Shown: one piece after another, positions 1 to 6,423 of the stretch | How positions within the stretch are numbered: the stretch's first letter is position 1 | Layout of the letters: the number at the start of each line of letters is the position of its first letter | NCBI GenBank assembly: GCA_021847855.1 | Contig: JAJZOT010000003.1 | Span: 1 to 18,051, forward strand | Length of the DNA stretch: 18,051 bases | Source of the DNA: Thermoplasmata archaeon | GTDB taxonomy: Archaea > Thermoplasmatota > Thermoplasmata > Thermoplasmatales > Thermoplasmataceae | Direction: 5' to 3' | Made by a program: the position numbers and the translations under genes | Notes under the pieces: generated by a model | What the model was told of the DNA's origin: nothing | Database searches by the model: none | What the model saw: the letters and a program-made list of their open reading frames with translations, nothing else

Positions 1-518
1 TAAGTTGATTTTCAGGATTCTGTTCCTTGTCCTTGGTGGACACACGGGCATAGAGGCCGACAATCATCCTTTTCCTATTTGCCTGGTGCTTAAATATTGT
101 TTAGTTTTATTCTTGGCCTTAGAAATGAAAGACACAAAGTTTCCGATCACTGATCATAAGTACAATGGGCTGAGGTTGCTCAAGGAGTTAATGAAAAATT
201 GAGTCGCATATCAAGTTTCGCCCAAATCTAGAAATTCTATTCCTTGCTTTGCTAAATAATGACTGCATCTGCATCAGGTATCTTCAGCACAACAGGCACG
301 CCAAGGAATTCATCCCTGTGCTTTGACCACACAAAGTGATGTCATGAGACTAGATGCCAGAAAACAATTCCCGAAGTTTCCGGCATCCCGCAATATGAAT
401 CGCTGCCTTGTAAATCAAATCCTCGAAATCTCTTATCCCAACCCCTTTCACAGAGTTCTTCCAGATGCACTGGTGCTGCCTGTATATATGAGAACTAAGA
501 GAACCTGCCGCCATTTAT
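1..518. other. Gene-poor left edge
   Basis: No gene can be supported in this stretch. Short open frames exist on the plus strand (a TTG-started one at 5-202 and one at 323-550), but they have no recognisable motif or convincing initiation signal. A TATA-like TTAAATATT at 92-100 lies about 29 nt before an ATG at 125 that opens a 25-codon peptide, which is too little to call. A TGTCC/GGACA inverted repeat at 28-42 resembles one near 11058. The stretch probably holds decayed sequence upstream of the recombinase remnant at 519-794. Confidence 0.5.
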
Positions 519-794
519 TACACTGTTACCACCAAGGTCTTAATTTCTGAGGGTCCTCTGTTTATGATAAAAAGGTAGACAGTGGATGAATACCTGGACA
601 AAATAGAGAGCTCCGTTGGTATTAAGGTAAATGCACATAAGTTCAGGCATACTTTTGCAGTGAAGGCCCTTCTTGATGGTGTTCCAATTAATGTTTTACA
701 GAAATGGCTGGCCCATTCTTCCCTGGCAATGACAACTGTATATGCAGATGTTCTTGGAATGGATACTTCTGACTTTATGAGGCAGATCAGATAG
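519..794 (+). pseudogene. Tyrosine recombinase remnant, C-terminal catalytic part with in-frame stop
   Basis: This is the 3' end of a phage-integrase/Xer-type tyrosine recombinase. The intact part (GTG at 582 to TAG at 792-794) shows the box-II motif HKFRHTF and the end motif LAHSSLAMTTVYADV. The Tyr lies nine residues after the His, the normal spacing for the nucleophile. Reading the same frame upstream gives a family-like stretch (ISEGPLFMIKR) interrupted by TAG at 576-578 and then continuing TVDEYLDK. I therefore read it as one decayed gene, not a short real one. The box-I Arg and the core-binding domain are missing and cannot be found in the other frames upstream. It is probably the relic of an earlier mobile element. 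A 70-residue product from the GTG would lack a complete active site. Confidence 0.72.
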
Positions 795-863
795 TTCACC
801 TCGGTGTGAGCTTACCTAAATAAGTTTATGGCATAGCTAAAGTGGCACGGTATTTACTCCCAA

Positions 864-877
864 CATTTTTTTATAAT
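864..877 (+). promoter_or_regulatory. TATA box of the permease gene
   Basis: A T-rich run followed by TTTATAAT is centred about 26-28 nt upstream of the ATG at 899. That is the spacing of an archaeal leaderless promoter, where the transcript starts at or next to the start codon. No Shine-Dalgarno site lies before the ATG, which agrees. Confidence 0.55.
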
Positions 878-898
878 TTGTAGCATCCACACACTAAA

Positions 899-2755
899 AT
901 GAGTGAGACAACCCCTATGGAAAATTCAGAATCTGAACTCCCAAGACATCTTTCATTCAGAGACGTTTTCTTTCTCTCATTTGGTGGCATGTCTCCGCTT
1001 TTGAGTCTCTTGACTTATGGTGCTGTGGCACTTGCGTACGGTGGTTTGCTCTCTCCTTTGATAATGATTATCGGAACGTTGCTCGTTTTGATCAACGGCC
1101 TGGTTGTTATGCAACTGTCCAAGAGATTCAAAACATCAGGGGGCTACTACACCTATGCATTTCAGGTGCTATCGGAAAGAGTGGGTTTCAGTACTGGCTG
1201 GGTCTATTTGTTCTATTCGCTGCTCTTCGGGCTTGCCTATGTAATTGGGGCTGTTTACGTAGTAACACTGGTCTTCGGGGTGTCAACCTACATAACATTA
1301 CTTGCAATTGTGTTGCCGGCATCTTTCTTCCTGATCATGGGGATAAAGCCCTCCGCAAAGTATGCGATTTACACGGGCATAGCTGAAATCTGCCTTATTC
1401 TGGTAATTGTATACATTTCCTTTTACCTGACTGGCGGGTCTGCCTATGTCCCGAACCCAATTTCCTATCATATATCCGGGAGCGCACTGGCTCTCGGTAT
1501 TCTTTTCGCCATGGGCATACCCACCGGATATGGTGCTATTGCCCCCATTTCAGGTGAAATAAAGAACCCTGAGAGAGTTGTGGGAAGGTCAGCAGTTTCA
1601 GTTATTCTTGCAGGTGGCCTACTTGCATCCCTCTTCATCTATTCTATTTCGAATCTGCTGTTTCAGAAAGGAATTGAGAATATTCTGGGGGTATCCAGCC
1701 TTCCTATCCTTTCCATCTTGTCCGGGCACTTTTCACATTTCAGTGTGTACGTGATCTATGCAGTAGCCATTGCTGCCATCAATGATGGAATACTTGCAAT
1801 ACTGTCATTTGGCTCCGCCGCCTCAAGAACCATTTTCAGGATGGGATACGACAGGACGTTCCCATCGGTCTTTGCCAAGAAGGTGAAAGAACAGCCGATT
1901 AACGCAAATATTACCGTTTCCATCCTGATAATTGTAGTTCCGTCCATAATGCTTCATTTCCTACCGGCATATTCAGCATTCGTAATTTTAGGAACAATAG
2001 CATCCTTGGGAGGGCTCTTCATACATGTGATGGCTGGAGCATCTCTGATGAGGGTAGGAATCCGCAGGGGGAGGAGGCTCGTCCTCAGGGGCACAAAAGG
2101 CTTTTTCCAGTTCATGGAGGATTACAAGGAGGTTTTTCTTGCAGGAACGGCAGCGATAATCACTTCCGTGGAATTAGTTTATTCTGCATTTTCCACCCTT
2201 ATCATTTATTCAACTCTTTTTCTTGTATGGATTGTAGCCGGTTATGTGGTCATGGATATACGGGATATAGTGATGAGAACCCCCTACGCTGTAAAACTTA
2301 CAAAAGGAGAGGTATCGGCTGCGGAGCGGTTCAGGGATCTCACGAGCCTTAAAATCAGGAATGCCCTGCCGGATGTGGTGGTCAGAATAGACGACTCAGT
2401 TGAGGTTGCAATTGAAAAGTGTGTATCTTTGGACTCCCCTGGAGCGGCAGTTATAGACCAAAGGTCAGTGCCTACAGGGACACTCATCCTGAGGGACGTT
2501 TTCATGCTTTCTGAAAACGAACTGAGGAAGATGAAGGTTAGAGATCTCTGGCTGGAACGCCCAGTAACCATCAGAAAAGAAAGTAACGTAACAGACATAA
2601 TTAGAGTATTCAAGGAGAGCAGAATCCCAATCCTGTCGATCGTGGACGACCGAGGCATATTTGCTGGCACAGTGAGAGAAAGGGAGGTAATCATGGCATT
2701 AGGCGGAATCGGGTATTCAAAAGATGAATCTAATCCGGAAAAATCTGCATTATAA
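899..2755 (+). CDS. APC-superfamily amino acid permease with C-terminal CBS pair
   Basis: A 618-residue integral membrane protein, probably a proton-coupled amino acid or amine transporter. The first ~460 residues form about twelve hydrophobic segments. An early glycine-rich helix (FLSFGGMSPLLSLL) and the conserved GEIKNPERVVGRS loop after the sixth helix are typical of the amino acid-polyamine-organocation superfamily. Residues ~490-600 form a soluble domain that reads as two CBS motifs. The second is clearest (VRDLWLERPVTIRKESNV, then SRIPILSIVDDRG). CBS pairs bind adenine nucleotides, so transport may respond to energy state or ionic conditions. The start is fixed by a TATA box ~27 nt upstream and no ribosome-binding site (leaderless). 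It converges on the antiporter gene at 2827. The substrate cannot be predicted. The family is secure; the CBS call is fairly secure. Confidence 0.88.
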   Translation: MSETTPMENSESELPRHLSFRDVFFLSFGGMSPLLSLLTYGAVALAYGGLLSPLIMIIGTLLVLINGLVVMQLSKRFKTSGGYYTYAFQVLSERVGFSTGWVYLFYSLLFGLAYVIGAVYVVTLVFGVSTYITLLAIVLPASFFLIMGIKPSAKYAIYTGIAEICLILVIVYISFYLTGGSAYVPNPISYHISGSALALGILFAMGIPTGYGAIAPISGEIKNPERVVGRSAVSVILAGGLLASLFIYSISNLLFQKGIENILGVSSLPILSILSGHFSHFSVYVIYAVAIAAINDGILAILSFGSAASRTIFRMGYDRTFPSVFAKKVKEQPINANITVSILIIVVPSIMLHFLPAYSAFVILGTIASLGGLFIHVMAGASLMRVGIRRGRRLVLRGTKGFFQFMEDYKEVFLAGTAAIITSVELVYSAFSTLIIYSTLFLVWIVAGYVVMDIRDIVMRTPYAVKLTKGEVSAAERFRDLTSLKIRNALPDVVVRIDDSVEVAIEKCVSLDSPGAAVIDQRSVPTGTLILRDVFMLSENELRKMKVRDLWLERPVTIRKESNVTDIIRVFKESRIPILSIVDDRGIFAGTVREREVIMALGGIGYSKDESNPEKSAL

Positions 2756-2826
2756 AAGTTGCAGGGAACCGCATTTTCATAGAAACATTTCTGGATGGAA
2801 TTCTATGCCATAATTCTCGTTTTTGT

Positions 2827-4008
2827 TCATGTAATCGGATAATCACCCTCATGAAGATCCATTTTTCGAAAGGAACGCTCAAAAACCAGTGTGAAGGATA
2901 TAGCCATTATGATTGTGGCAAAGACAGCTGTGGAATAACCAGAACTGTTTATGAAGCCCCTAGATAGTGCAACAGAGGCAATGATTATGCCCACTGCTCC
3001 CCTGCCGCCAAAAATACCCAGGGATACCCTTGGCGTTACATTTTTCATGTACTTCCTTGAGAACTGGTAGGCCGCGAATCCACCTACAGCGGCGGTAACT
3101 ATGACAAGAAAGAAAAGGTAAGGTAGGGAAGAAATGGGAATCAGAGTCATTTCAAGTCCAGAAATGCCGAAAAACAGAGGTATGAAGAAGCTTGAATTTA
3201 TCCGTTGGAAGGTCCTTTTCAGGATTCCGTATGTTGCATCCCCTACAGTGTTTTGGTGTATCATCAAGCCTGAAAAGAACGCTCCCATGACAAACGTGAT
3301 GCCTATGTATTCAAAAAACGTGGAAACTGCGAGGCCCATAACTATTACAATTGCGAAAATTATTGTTTCTTTGTGAGTGCCATTAAGCCTGTTAAACCCC
3401 TTGATTAAGTTGTCTGACTTTGATTTAAGGAGCATGTCAATGAAATAAAGCCCGACCAGGAACAATACAAATAAGGTGGAATCAATTGCTATGCTCAAGA
3501 AAGTCCTGTGGAAGGAAACCAGTATAATGAAGGCAATCGTATCGCTCATTGCAACGCCTCCAAGGAGCCTCAATCCATCCTCAATTTTTATGAGGCCAGA
3601 TCTTACCAACAACACTGATGTTATGGAAATTGAAGGGATGCTGACAGATAGTGATACGCTCACAGCCTCGAGATAAGGAAATTTGAAAATGTAAAAGGAT
3701 CCTAGTGACATCAGGATGAACGGAATGATGAATGAAGCTGAGGCGAAACCGGTTATGTATTTTATATTTTTTGAGAATATATCAGAGGATGCCTCTATCC
3801 CAATCTGGAGTACAATGAAAAAGAGTGCAAGAAGGCTTATTGAAGAGAGTTCAGAGGTTGGAATAATCAAACCAGTAACAGCAGGTCCAAGTATCATTCC
3901 CGCCACGAGAGCCCCAACTACTTCCGGAAGGCCCAAAACGTTGAATAGTTCTCCAAGTCCTATTCCAACAACTAGAATGAGAAGAATTGAGGTTATCAGG
4001 TCTGTCAT
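2827..4008 (-). CDS. Cation/proton antiporter, CPA (Na_H_Exchanger) family
   Basis: About 393 residues with 11-12 hydrophobic helices and no soluble tail. It probably exchanges Na+ or K+ for protons across the cell membrane. Family signs are the N-terminal LGLPEVVGALVAGMILGP (the first re-entrant helix of CPA2/Kef-type exchangers), a central ion-binding helix GGVAMSDTIAFIIL, and a late GIFGGRGAVGIIIAS helix with the conserved Arg. The dipeptide at the ion site is Ser-Asp. NapA-like proteins have Asp-Asp, CPA1 proteins Asn-Asp and Kef proteins Gln-Asp, so stoichiometry and ion cannot be inferred. There is no TrkA-N regulatory domain. An ATG at 4020 is also possible. I prefer the ATG at 4008 because the TATA box at 4031-4040 is then about 26 nt upstream, which fits a leaderless mRNA. 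Confidence 0.87.
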   Translation of the reverse strand: MTDLITSILLILVVGIGLGELFNVLGLPEVVGALVAGMILGPAVTGLIIPTSELSSISLLALFFIVLQIGIEASSDIFSKNIKYITGFASASFIIPFILMSLGSFYIFKFPYLEAVSVSLSVSIPSISITSVLLVRSGLIKIEDGLRLLGGVAMSDTIAFIILVSFHRTFLSIAIDSTLFVLFLVGLYFIDMLLKSKSDNLIKGFNRLNGTHKETIIFAIVIVMGLAVSTFFEYIGITFVMGAFFSGLMIHQNTVGDATYGILKRTFQRINSSFFIPLFFGISGLEMTLIPISSLPYLFFLVIVTAAVGGFAAYQFSRKYMKNVTPRVSLGIFGGRGAVGIIIASVALSRGFINSSGYSTAVFATIIMAISFTLVFERSFRKMDLHEGDYPIT

Positions 4009-4030
4009 TACTGCCCTCATTTGCTGGTCG

Positions 4031-4040
4031 GTATAAATAA
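4031..4040 (-). promoter_or_regulatory. TATA box of the antiporter gene
   Basis: On the minus strand this reads TTATTTATAC. Its centre is ~27 nt from the ATG at 4008 but only ~15 nt from the ATG at 4020, so it favours the downstream start for a leaderless transcript. Confidence 0.55.
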
Positions 4041-4197
4041 TTCTGGCCAGATAAGCTGAATAGCTTAATGTTTTCCAGATTCATGGAAGTGACGAAGTTG
4101 CAAAACTTGAAATTACTGACAAACTGCAATGTAAATCAATACGCAAAACATATGTGAGAAATAATAACTCCAAGGAACAACTCTTTAGATTCTGATA

Positions 4198-4213
4198 GCA
4201 ATATACATATATT
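4198..4213 (+). promoter_or_regulatory. TATA box of the 67-aa membrane protein gene
   Basis: CAATATACATATATTC is centred ~28 nt before the ATG at 4235, with no ribosome-binding site in between. This is again the leaderless arrangement. It is the main support that the small frame downstream is expressed. Confidence 0.5.
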
Positions 4214-4234
4214 CCACAACAAATTCAATCAGAC

Positions 4235-4438
4235 ATGAGGATTGAAAGGATATGGAAGGCCCTACTTCTTATTGTCCTACTTGCCTCCGAAATTATTATT
4301 GGTAACGAAATAAGATACTGGTCAGAATTTTCGTCGAATTTTGCAATTATGTTATCCTTCTTCTTTTATATGGTGATGATTATGTTTGATGTGGGCTTAT
4401 TATGGAATTTCTTCAGCGGGAGGCAGGGATCAAAATGA
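4235..4438 (+). CDS. Small two-helix membrane protein, unknown function
   Basis: This is a 67-residue product that I do not recognise. It begins with a basic stretch (MRIERIWK) and has one hydrophobic helix at about residues 9-23. A short polar loop (NEIRYWSEFSSN) follows, then a second helix rich in Phe and Met at about 36-60, and a polar tail ending FSGRQGSK. Both ends are probably cytoplasmic by the positive-inside rule. It stands alone between divergently facing neighbours, has its own TATA box, and a branched inverted repeat begins 7 nt after its stop codon. Size, promoter position and membrane-like composition argue for a real gene. No function can be offered. Confidence 0.6.
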   Translation: MRIERIWKALLLIVLLASEIIIGNEIRYWSEFSSNFAIMLSFFFYMVMIMFDVGLLWNFFSGRQGSK

Positions 4439-4444
4439 AGATTA

Positions 4445-4495
4445 CTTCAGGAAGACCGTTTATCACGGTTGGGAAATGATATCTCCCGCCTGAAG
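4445..4495 (+). repeat. Branched inverted repeat, possible 3' RNA structure
   Basis: An outer 7-bp stem, CTTCAGG (4445-4451) with CCTGAAG (4489-4495), encloses two smaller hairpins: ACCG/CGGT around a 7-nt loop (4455-4469) and GGGA/TCCC around a 9-nt loop (4471-4487). Together they can fold as a three-way junction. It starts 7 nt after the stop codon of the 67-aa gene, so it may be a transcript-end or processing element. It is too small and lacks the conserved loops to be a tRNA. Confidence 0.4.
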
Positions 4496-4573
4496 CTAAT
4501 GGTTAATAGTTTCGTATTTCCATTTGTGGCGGTAAGACTTTTCCTTTTCGGACAGTAAAATCATGAGTAGGAG

Positions 4574-4584
4574 ATATATAAATA
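4574..4584 (+). promoter_or_regulatory. TATA box of the 330-aa protein gene
   Basis: ATATATAAATA is a near-consensus archaeal TATA box. The expected transcription start is near 4606, giving the gene at 4632 a short leader of ~25 nt. This is unlike the leaderless genes around it. Confidence 0.55.
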
Positions 4585-4631
4585 AACCAGTCAATTTTGA
4601 GTGGTAGGTTTTTCGGGCGCCAAAGTGATCG

Positions 4632-5624
4632 ATGCGGTATGATAAGTTTTTAATCGTAATATCTTTATATGACTTGGAACAGAAGGAGGGAGTCCCTATG
4701 GAAGACCTTGAGGATTATTACAATAGACTGATGCTGAAATGCGATGAACTCAAGCTGTCAAAATTCTACACCGAAAGCCTTTCTGATGAAGAAATACCTG
4801 AAATGAGATGGTCGAAACAAGAAGATGAGTTAGACGAGTTTCTGGACATCGCCAGAAATGAAACACACGTCCTTCTAGTTCACATCAAGGTCATAAGTGA
4901 AGAAGATATAGAAACCGTTAAAGAAGAATTGAAAGAAGGAGAGGAAGAATTATCTTTTCTTGAGGAACCAGATGATGCAGACGAAATCGAGGAAAAAAGT
5001 TTCGAAATAACAAAACTCAAGCGAATTCTGGAAATTTACAGAGAACACTTGGGTAAAATCGGTCTTCTTAGCTATGGGTGGCTGAATAACGGGGTTCTGT
5101 ATAGCAATAATGTGAGAACTCGCTGGTATGATAGCACGATTGATATAGAGCTTTCAGAGTATGGAGAAGAAAGTGGGATGAGGAATCCTGAGGAGGAAAA
5201 GAGAAACAATCTCAAGAAGTTCAAAGAAATGCCACTTGAAGAAATGTCAGATTTGTTTTCCGAGTTCTTACAGAGTAATTACCACTTGGTTAAAATGACT
5301 CCCAGCCGGATGCGCAGCGCCCAAATGAGATTCTTAGATATCCAGTTCTCTCTCAGTGAAGATGAGCTTAGGGCCCAGAAAATGGTGAAAAAATTGATGG
5401 ATGCACTTGCGCTGGGTATTCGGATAAATATTAAGAAAGAGCTGGAGGGAACAGATCAGCTTGTGAACGACTTGGCAGATTGGTTCAAGAGCACCGGAGT
5501 ATATTCGCCATCTAAAATTACCAAACATGCCATCACTACTTATCTAAACGCGAATGGCAAAATAATGTCAGAAGCAGCAATAGAGGTTATTTCTGGTCGG
5601 GTCAAGGAAAAGCTGAACTTATAA
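4632..5624 (+). CDS. Acidic soluble protein, unknown function
   Basis: A 330-residue cytoplasmic protein with no signal peptide or membrane helix. I do not recognise its family. It is rich in Glu and Asp, especially around residues 85-125 (runs such as KEGEEELSFLEEPDDADEIEE), and is predicted mostly helical with possible short coiled coils. The first ~60 residues (hydrophobic helix FLIVISLYDLEQ, then EDLEDYYNRLMLKCDELKL) faintly recall a winged-helix DNA-binding domain of the Orc1/Cdc6 C-terminal kind, but this is a weak impression. The middle contains a Trp/Tyr-rich patch (LLSYGWLNNGVLYSNN). It has its own TATA box and is followed by a T-rich stretch (5646-5657). It could be a host gene or the last gene before the mobile region that starts with the recombinase at 5688. 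Confidence 0.8.
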   Translation: MRYDKFLIVISLYDLEQKEGVPMEDLEDYYNRLMLKCDELKLSKFYTESLSDEEIPEMRWSKQEDELDEFLDIARNETHVLLVHIKVISEEDIETVKEELKEGEEELSFLEEPDDADEIEEKSFEITKLKRILEIYREHLGKIGLLSYGWLNNGVLYSNNVRTRWYDSTIDIELSEYGEESGMRNPEEEKRNNLKKFKEMPLEEMSDLFSEFLQSNYHLVKMTPSRMRSAQMRFLDIQFSLSEDELRAQKMVKKLMDALALGIRINIKKELEGTDQLVNDLADWFKSTGVYSPSKITKHAITTYLNANGKIMSEAAIEVISGRVKEKLNL

Positions 5625-5642
5625 ATTCACCTGGCCATTTTC

Positions 5643-5658
5643 GCCTCTTTTTTATTTT
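5643..5658 (+). terminator. T-rich transcript end
   Basis: CCTCTTTTTTATTTTA lies 20-35 nt after the stop codon of the 330-aa gene. T-runs of this kind serve as archaeal terminators without needing a hairpin. It also marks the gap before the convergent recombinase gene. Confidence 0.45.
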
Positions 5659-5687
5659 ACAGCAATTTCATGAGGGTCATTGAAATT

Positions 5688-6248
5688 CTATTCCCATCCC
5701 TCAACCCACTTCCTCATTTCTTTGCGATCATATTCCTCAAATGGGATATTAACATAATGCTCGTACTGTGTTACGGTAGAGTGCCCTTGACTCAATGCAA
5801 TCTGTAGAGCCTTATCCGGATAATAAAACACTAACCAGGATTCCCAGGTCTTCCTGAAACTCTTATTGTTAACCGGTTGACCGTCAAGGATCCTTTTTGA
5901 AAGCCTTCTCAACTTCATGTCGAATGCAGGAAGTTCAGGCAAAGGATGCTGAGCCTGGAATAGATCAGAAATGAGAGTTTTGCCAATATCACTCAATCTT
6001 ATGGCCCTCTCCTTCTGTTTTGCCTTGACTTTCATCATGGAGCCTCGAGGAAGATAAACAAATCTTCCATCCAACCAGTCAGGATTCTCCCTGAATCTCT
6101 GCAGTTCAGCGTACCTCATTCCTGTTACCAGGAGAGAAGTGCAGATCCTTTTCATGTTGATGTCCAGGTTGTCCCTCAAAGTCTCCCATTCAGATGGCCT
6201 GAGGATCCTGACTTCAAATTTTTCTGAAGATCTTACAATGGCTCTCAA
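5688..6248 (-). CDS. Minimal tyrosine recombinase (integrase), catalytic domain only
   Basis: A 186-residue protein matching the catalytic domain of archaeal phage-type integrases. It presumably mediates site-specific insertion or excision of the adjoining element. Visible active-site residues are Arg45 in VTGMRYAEL, Lys77/79 in the beta-hairpin KAKQKER, Lys129-x-x-Arg132 in NNKSFRKTW (Lys where Xer proteins have His), His156 in SQGHSTVTQYEHY, and the likely nucleophile Tyr165 nine residues after it. Fewer than 20 residues precede the catalytic fold, so the usual SAM-like core-binding domain is absent. The start is TTG at 6248. The frame stays open back to 6296 but offers no ATG, GTG or TTG. 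A TATA box at 6297-6305 gives a ~27-nt leader. The gene lies next to the 25-bp palindrome at 6342, a plausible binding site. All catalytic residues are present, so it may be active. Confidence 0.85.
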   Translation of the reverse strand: MRAIVRSSEKFEVRILRPSEWETLRDNLDINMKRICTSLLVTGMRYAELQRFRENPDWLDGRFVYLPRGSMMKVKAKQKERAIRLSDIGKTLISDLFQAQHPLPELPAFDMKLRRLSKRILDGQPVNNKSFRKTWESWLVFYYPDKALQIALSQGHSTVTQYEHYVNIPFEEYDRKEMRKWVEGWE

Positions 6249-6296
6249 AATGCCTGTTAAGTTTATGTCAAGACTTAATGGTTTTTCTATGGCCCC

Positions 6297-6305
6297 TTAT
6301 ATACT
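6297..6305 (-). promoter_or_regulatory. TATA box of the recombinase gene
   Basis: The minus strand reads AGTATATAA, predicting a transcription start near 6275, 27 nt before the TTG start. A second TATA-like element (6329-6339, TATTTATATAC on the minus strand, GTATATAAATA on the plus strand) lies 30 bp further upstream. It could drive transcription in either direction. Confidence 0.5.
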
Positions 6306-6341
6306 GGCATTTGAAATTCAGATTGAGGGTATATAAATAGC

Positions 6342-6366
6342 GTTAAGTTTTAGCGTAAAAGTTAAC
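6342..6366. repeat. 25-bp near-perfect inverted repeat, copy 1
   Basis: Left arm GTTAAGTTTTA and right arm TAAAAGTTAAC are separated by GCG. Ten of the eleven arm positions pair. It lies upstream of the recombinase promoter, directly beside a TATA-like element (6329-6339), and 58 bp past the 3' end of the 468-aa gene. A near-identical second copy is at 7988-8012. A half-site GTTAAGTTTA sits in the recombinase leader at 6256-6265. Candidate roles are operator, recombinase-binding/crossover site, or transcript-end hairpin. Confidence 0.7.
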
Positions 6367-6423
6367 AAGTTACCTCTGACTTGCTAAATTTTATCACTTC
6401 TAAAATTTGTTGATGGATTGAAT

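Noticed and set aside
5..202. Plus-strand 65-aa open frame
   Set aside because: TTG start at the window edge with no recognisable motif. Even the internal ATG at 125 with a TATA-like element leaves only ~25 residues.
323..550. Plus-strand 75-aa frame upstream of the recombinase relic
   Set aside because: It is in a different frame from the relic and shows no recombinase box-I motif, so I could not join them as a frameshifted gene.
3851..4129. Minus-strand 92-aa frame overlapping the antiporter start
   Set aside because: It is an out-of-frame shadow of the antiporter N-terminus; the antiporter frame carries clear membrane helices.
4445..4495. tRNA or tRNA-like gene
   Set aside because: Only a 51-nt branched fold, with no T-loop (GTTCGAATC-like) sequence, no D-loop and no CCA-type acceptor.
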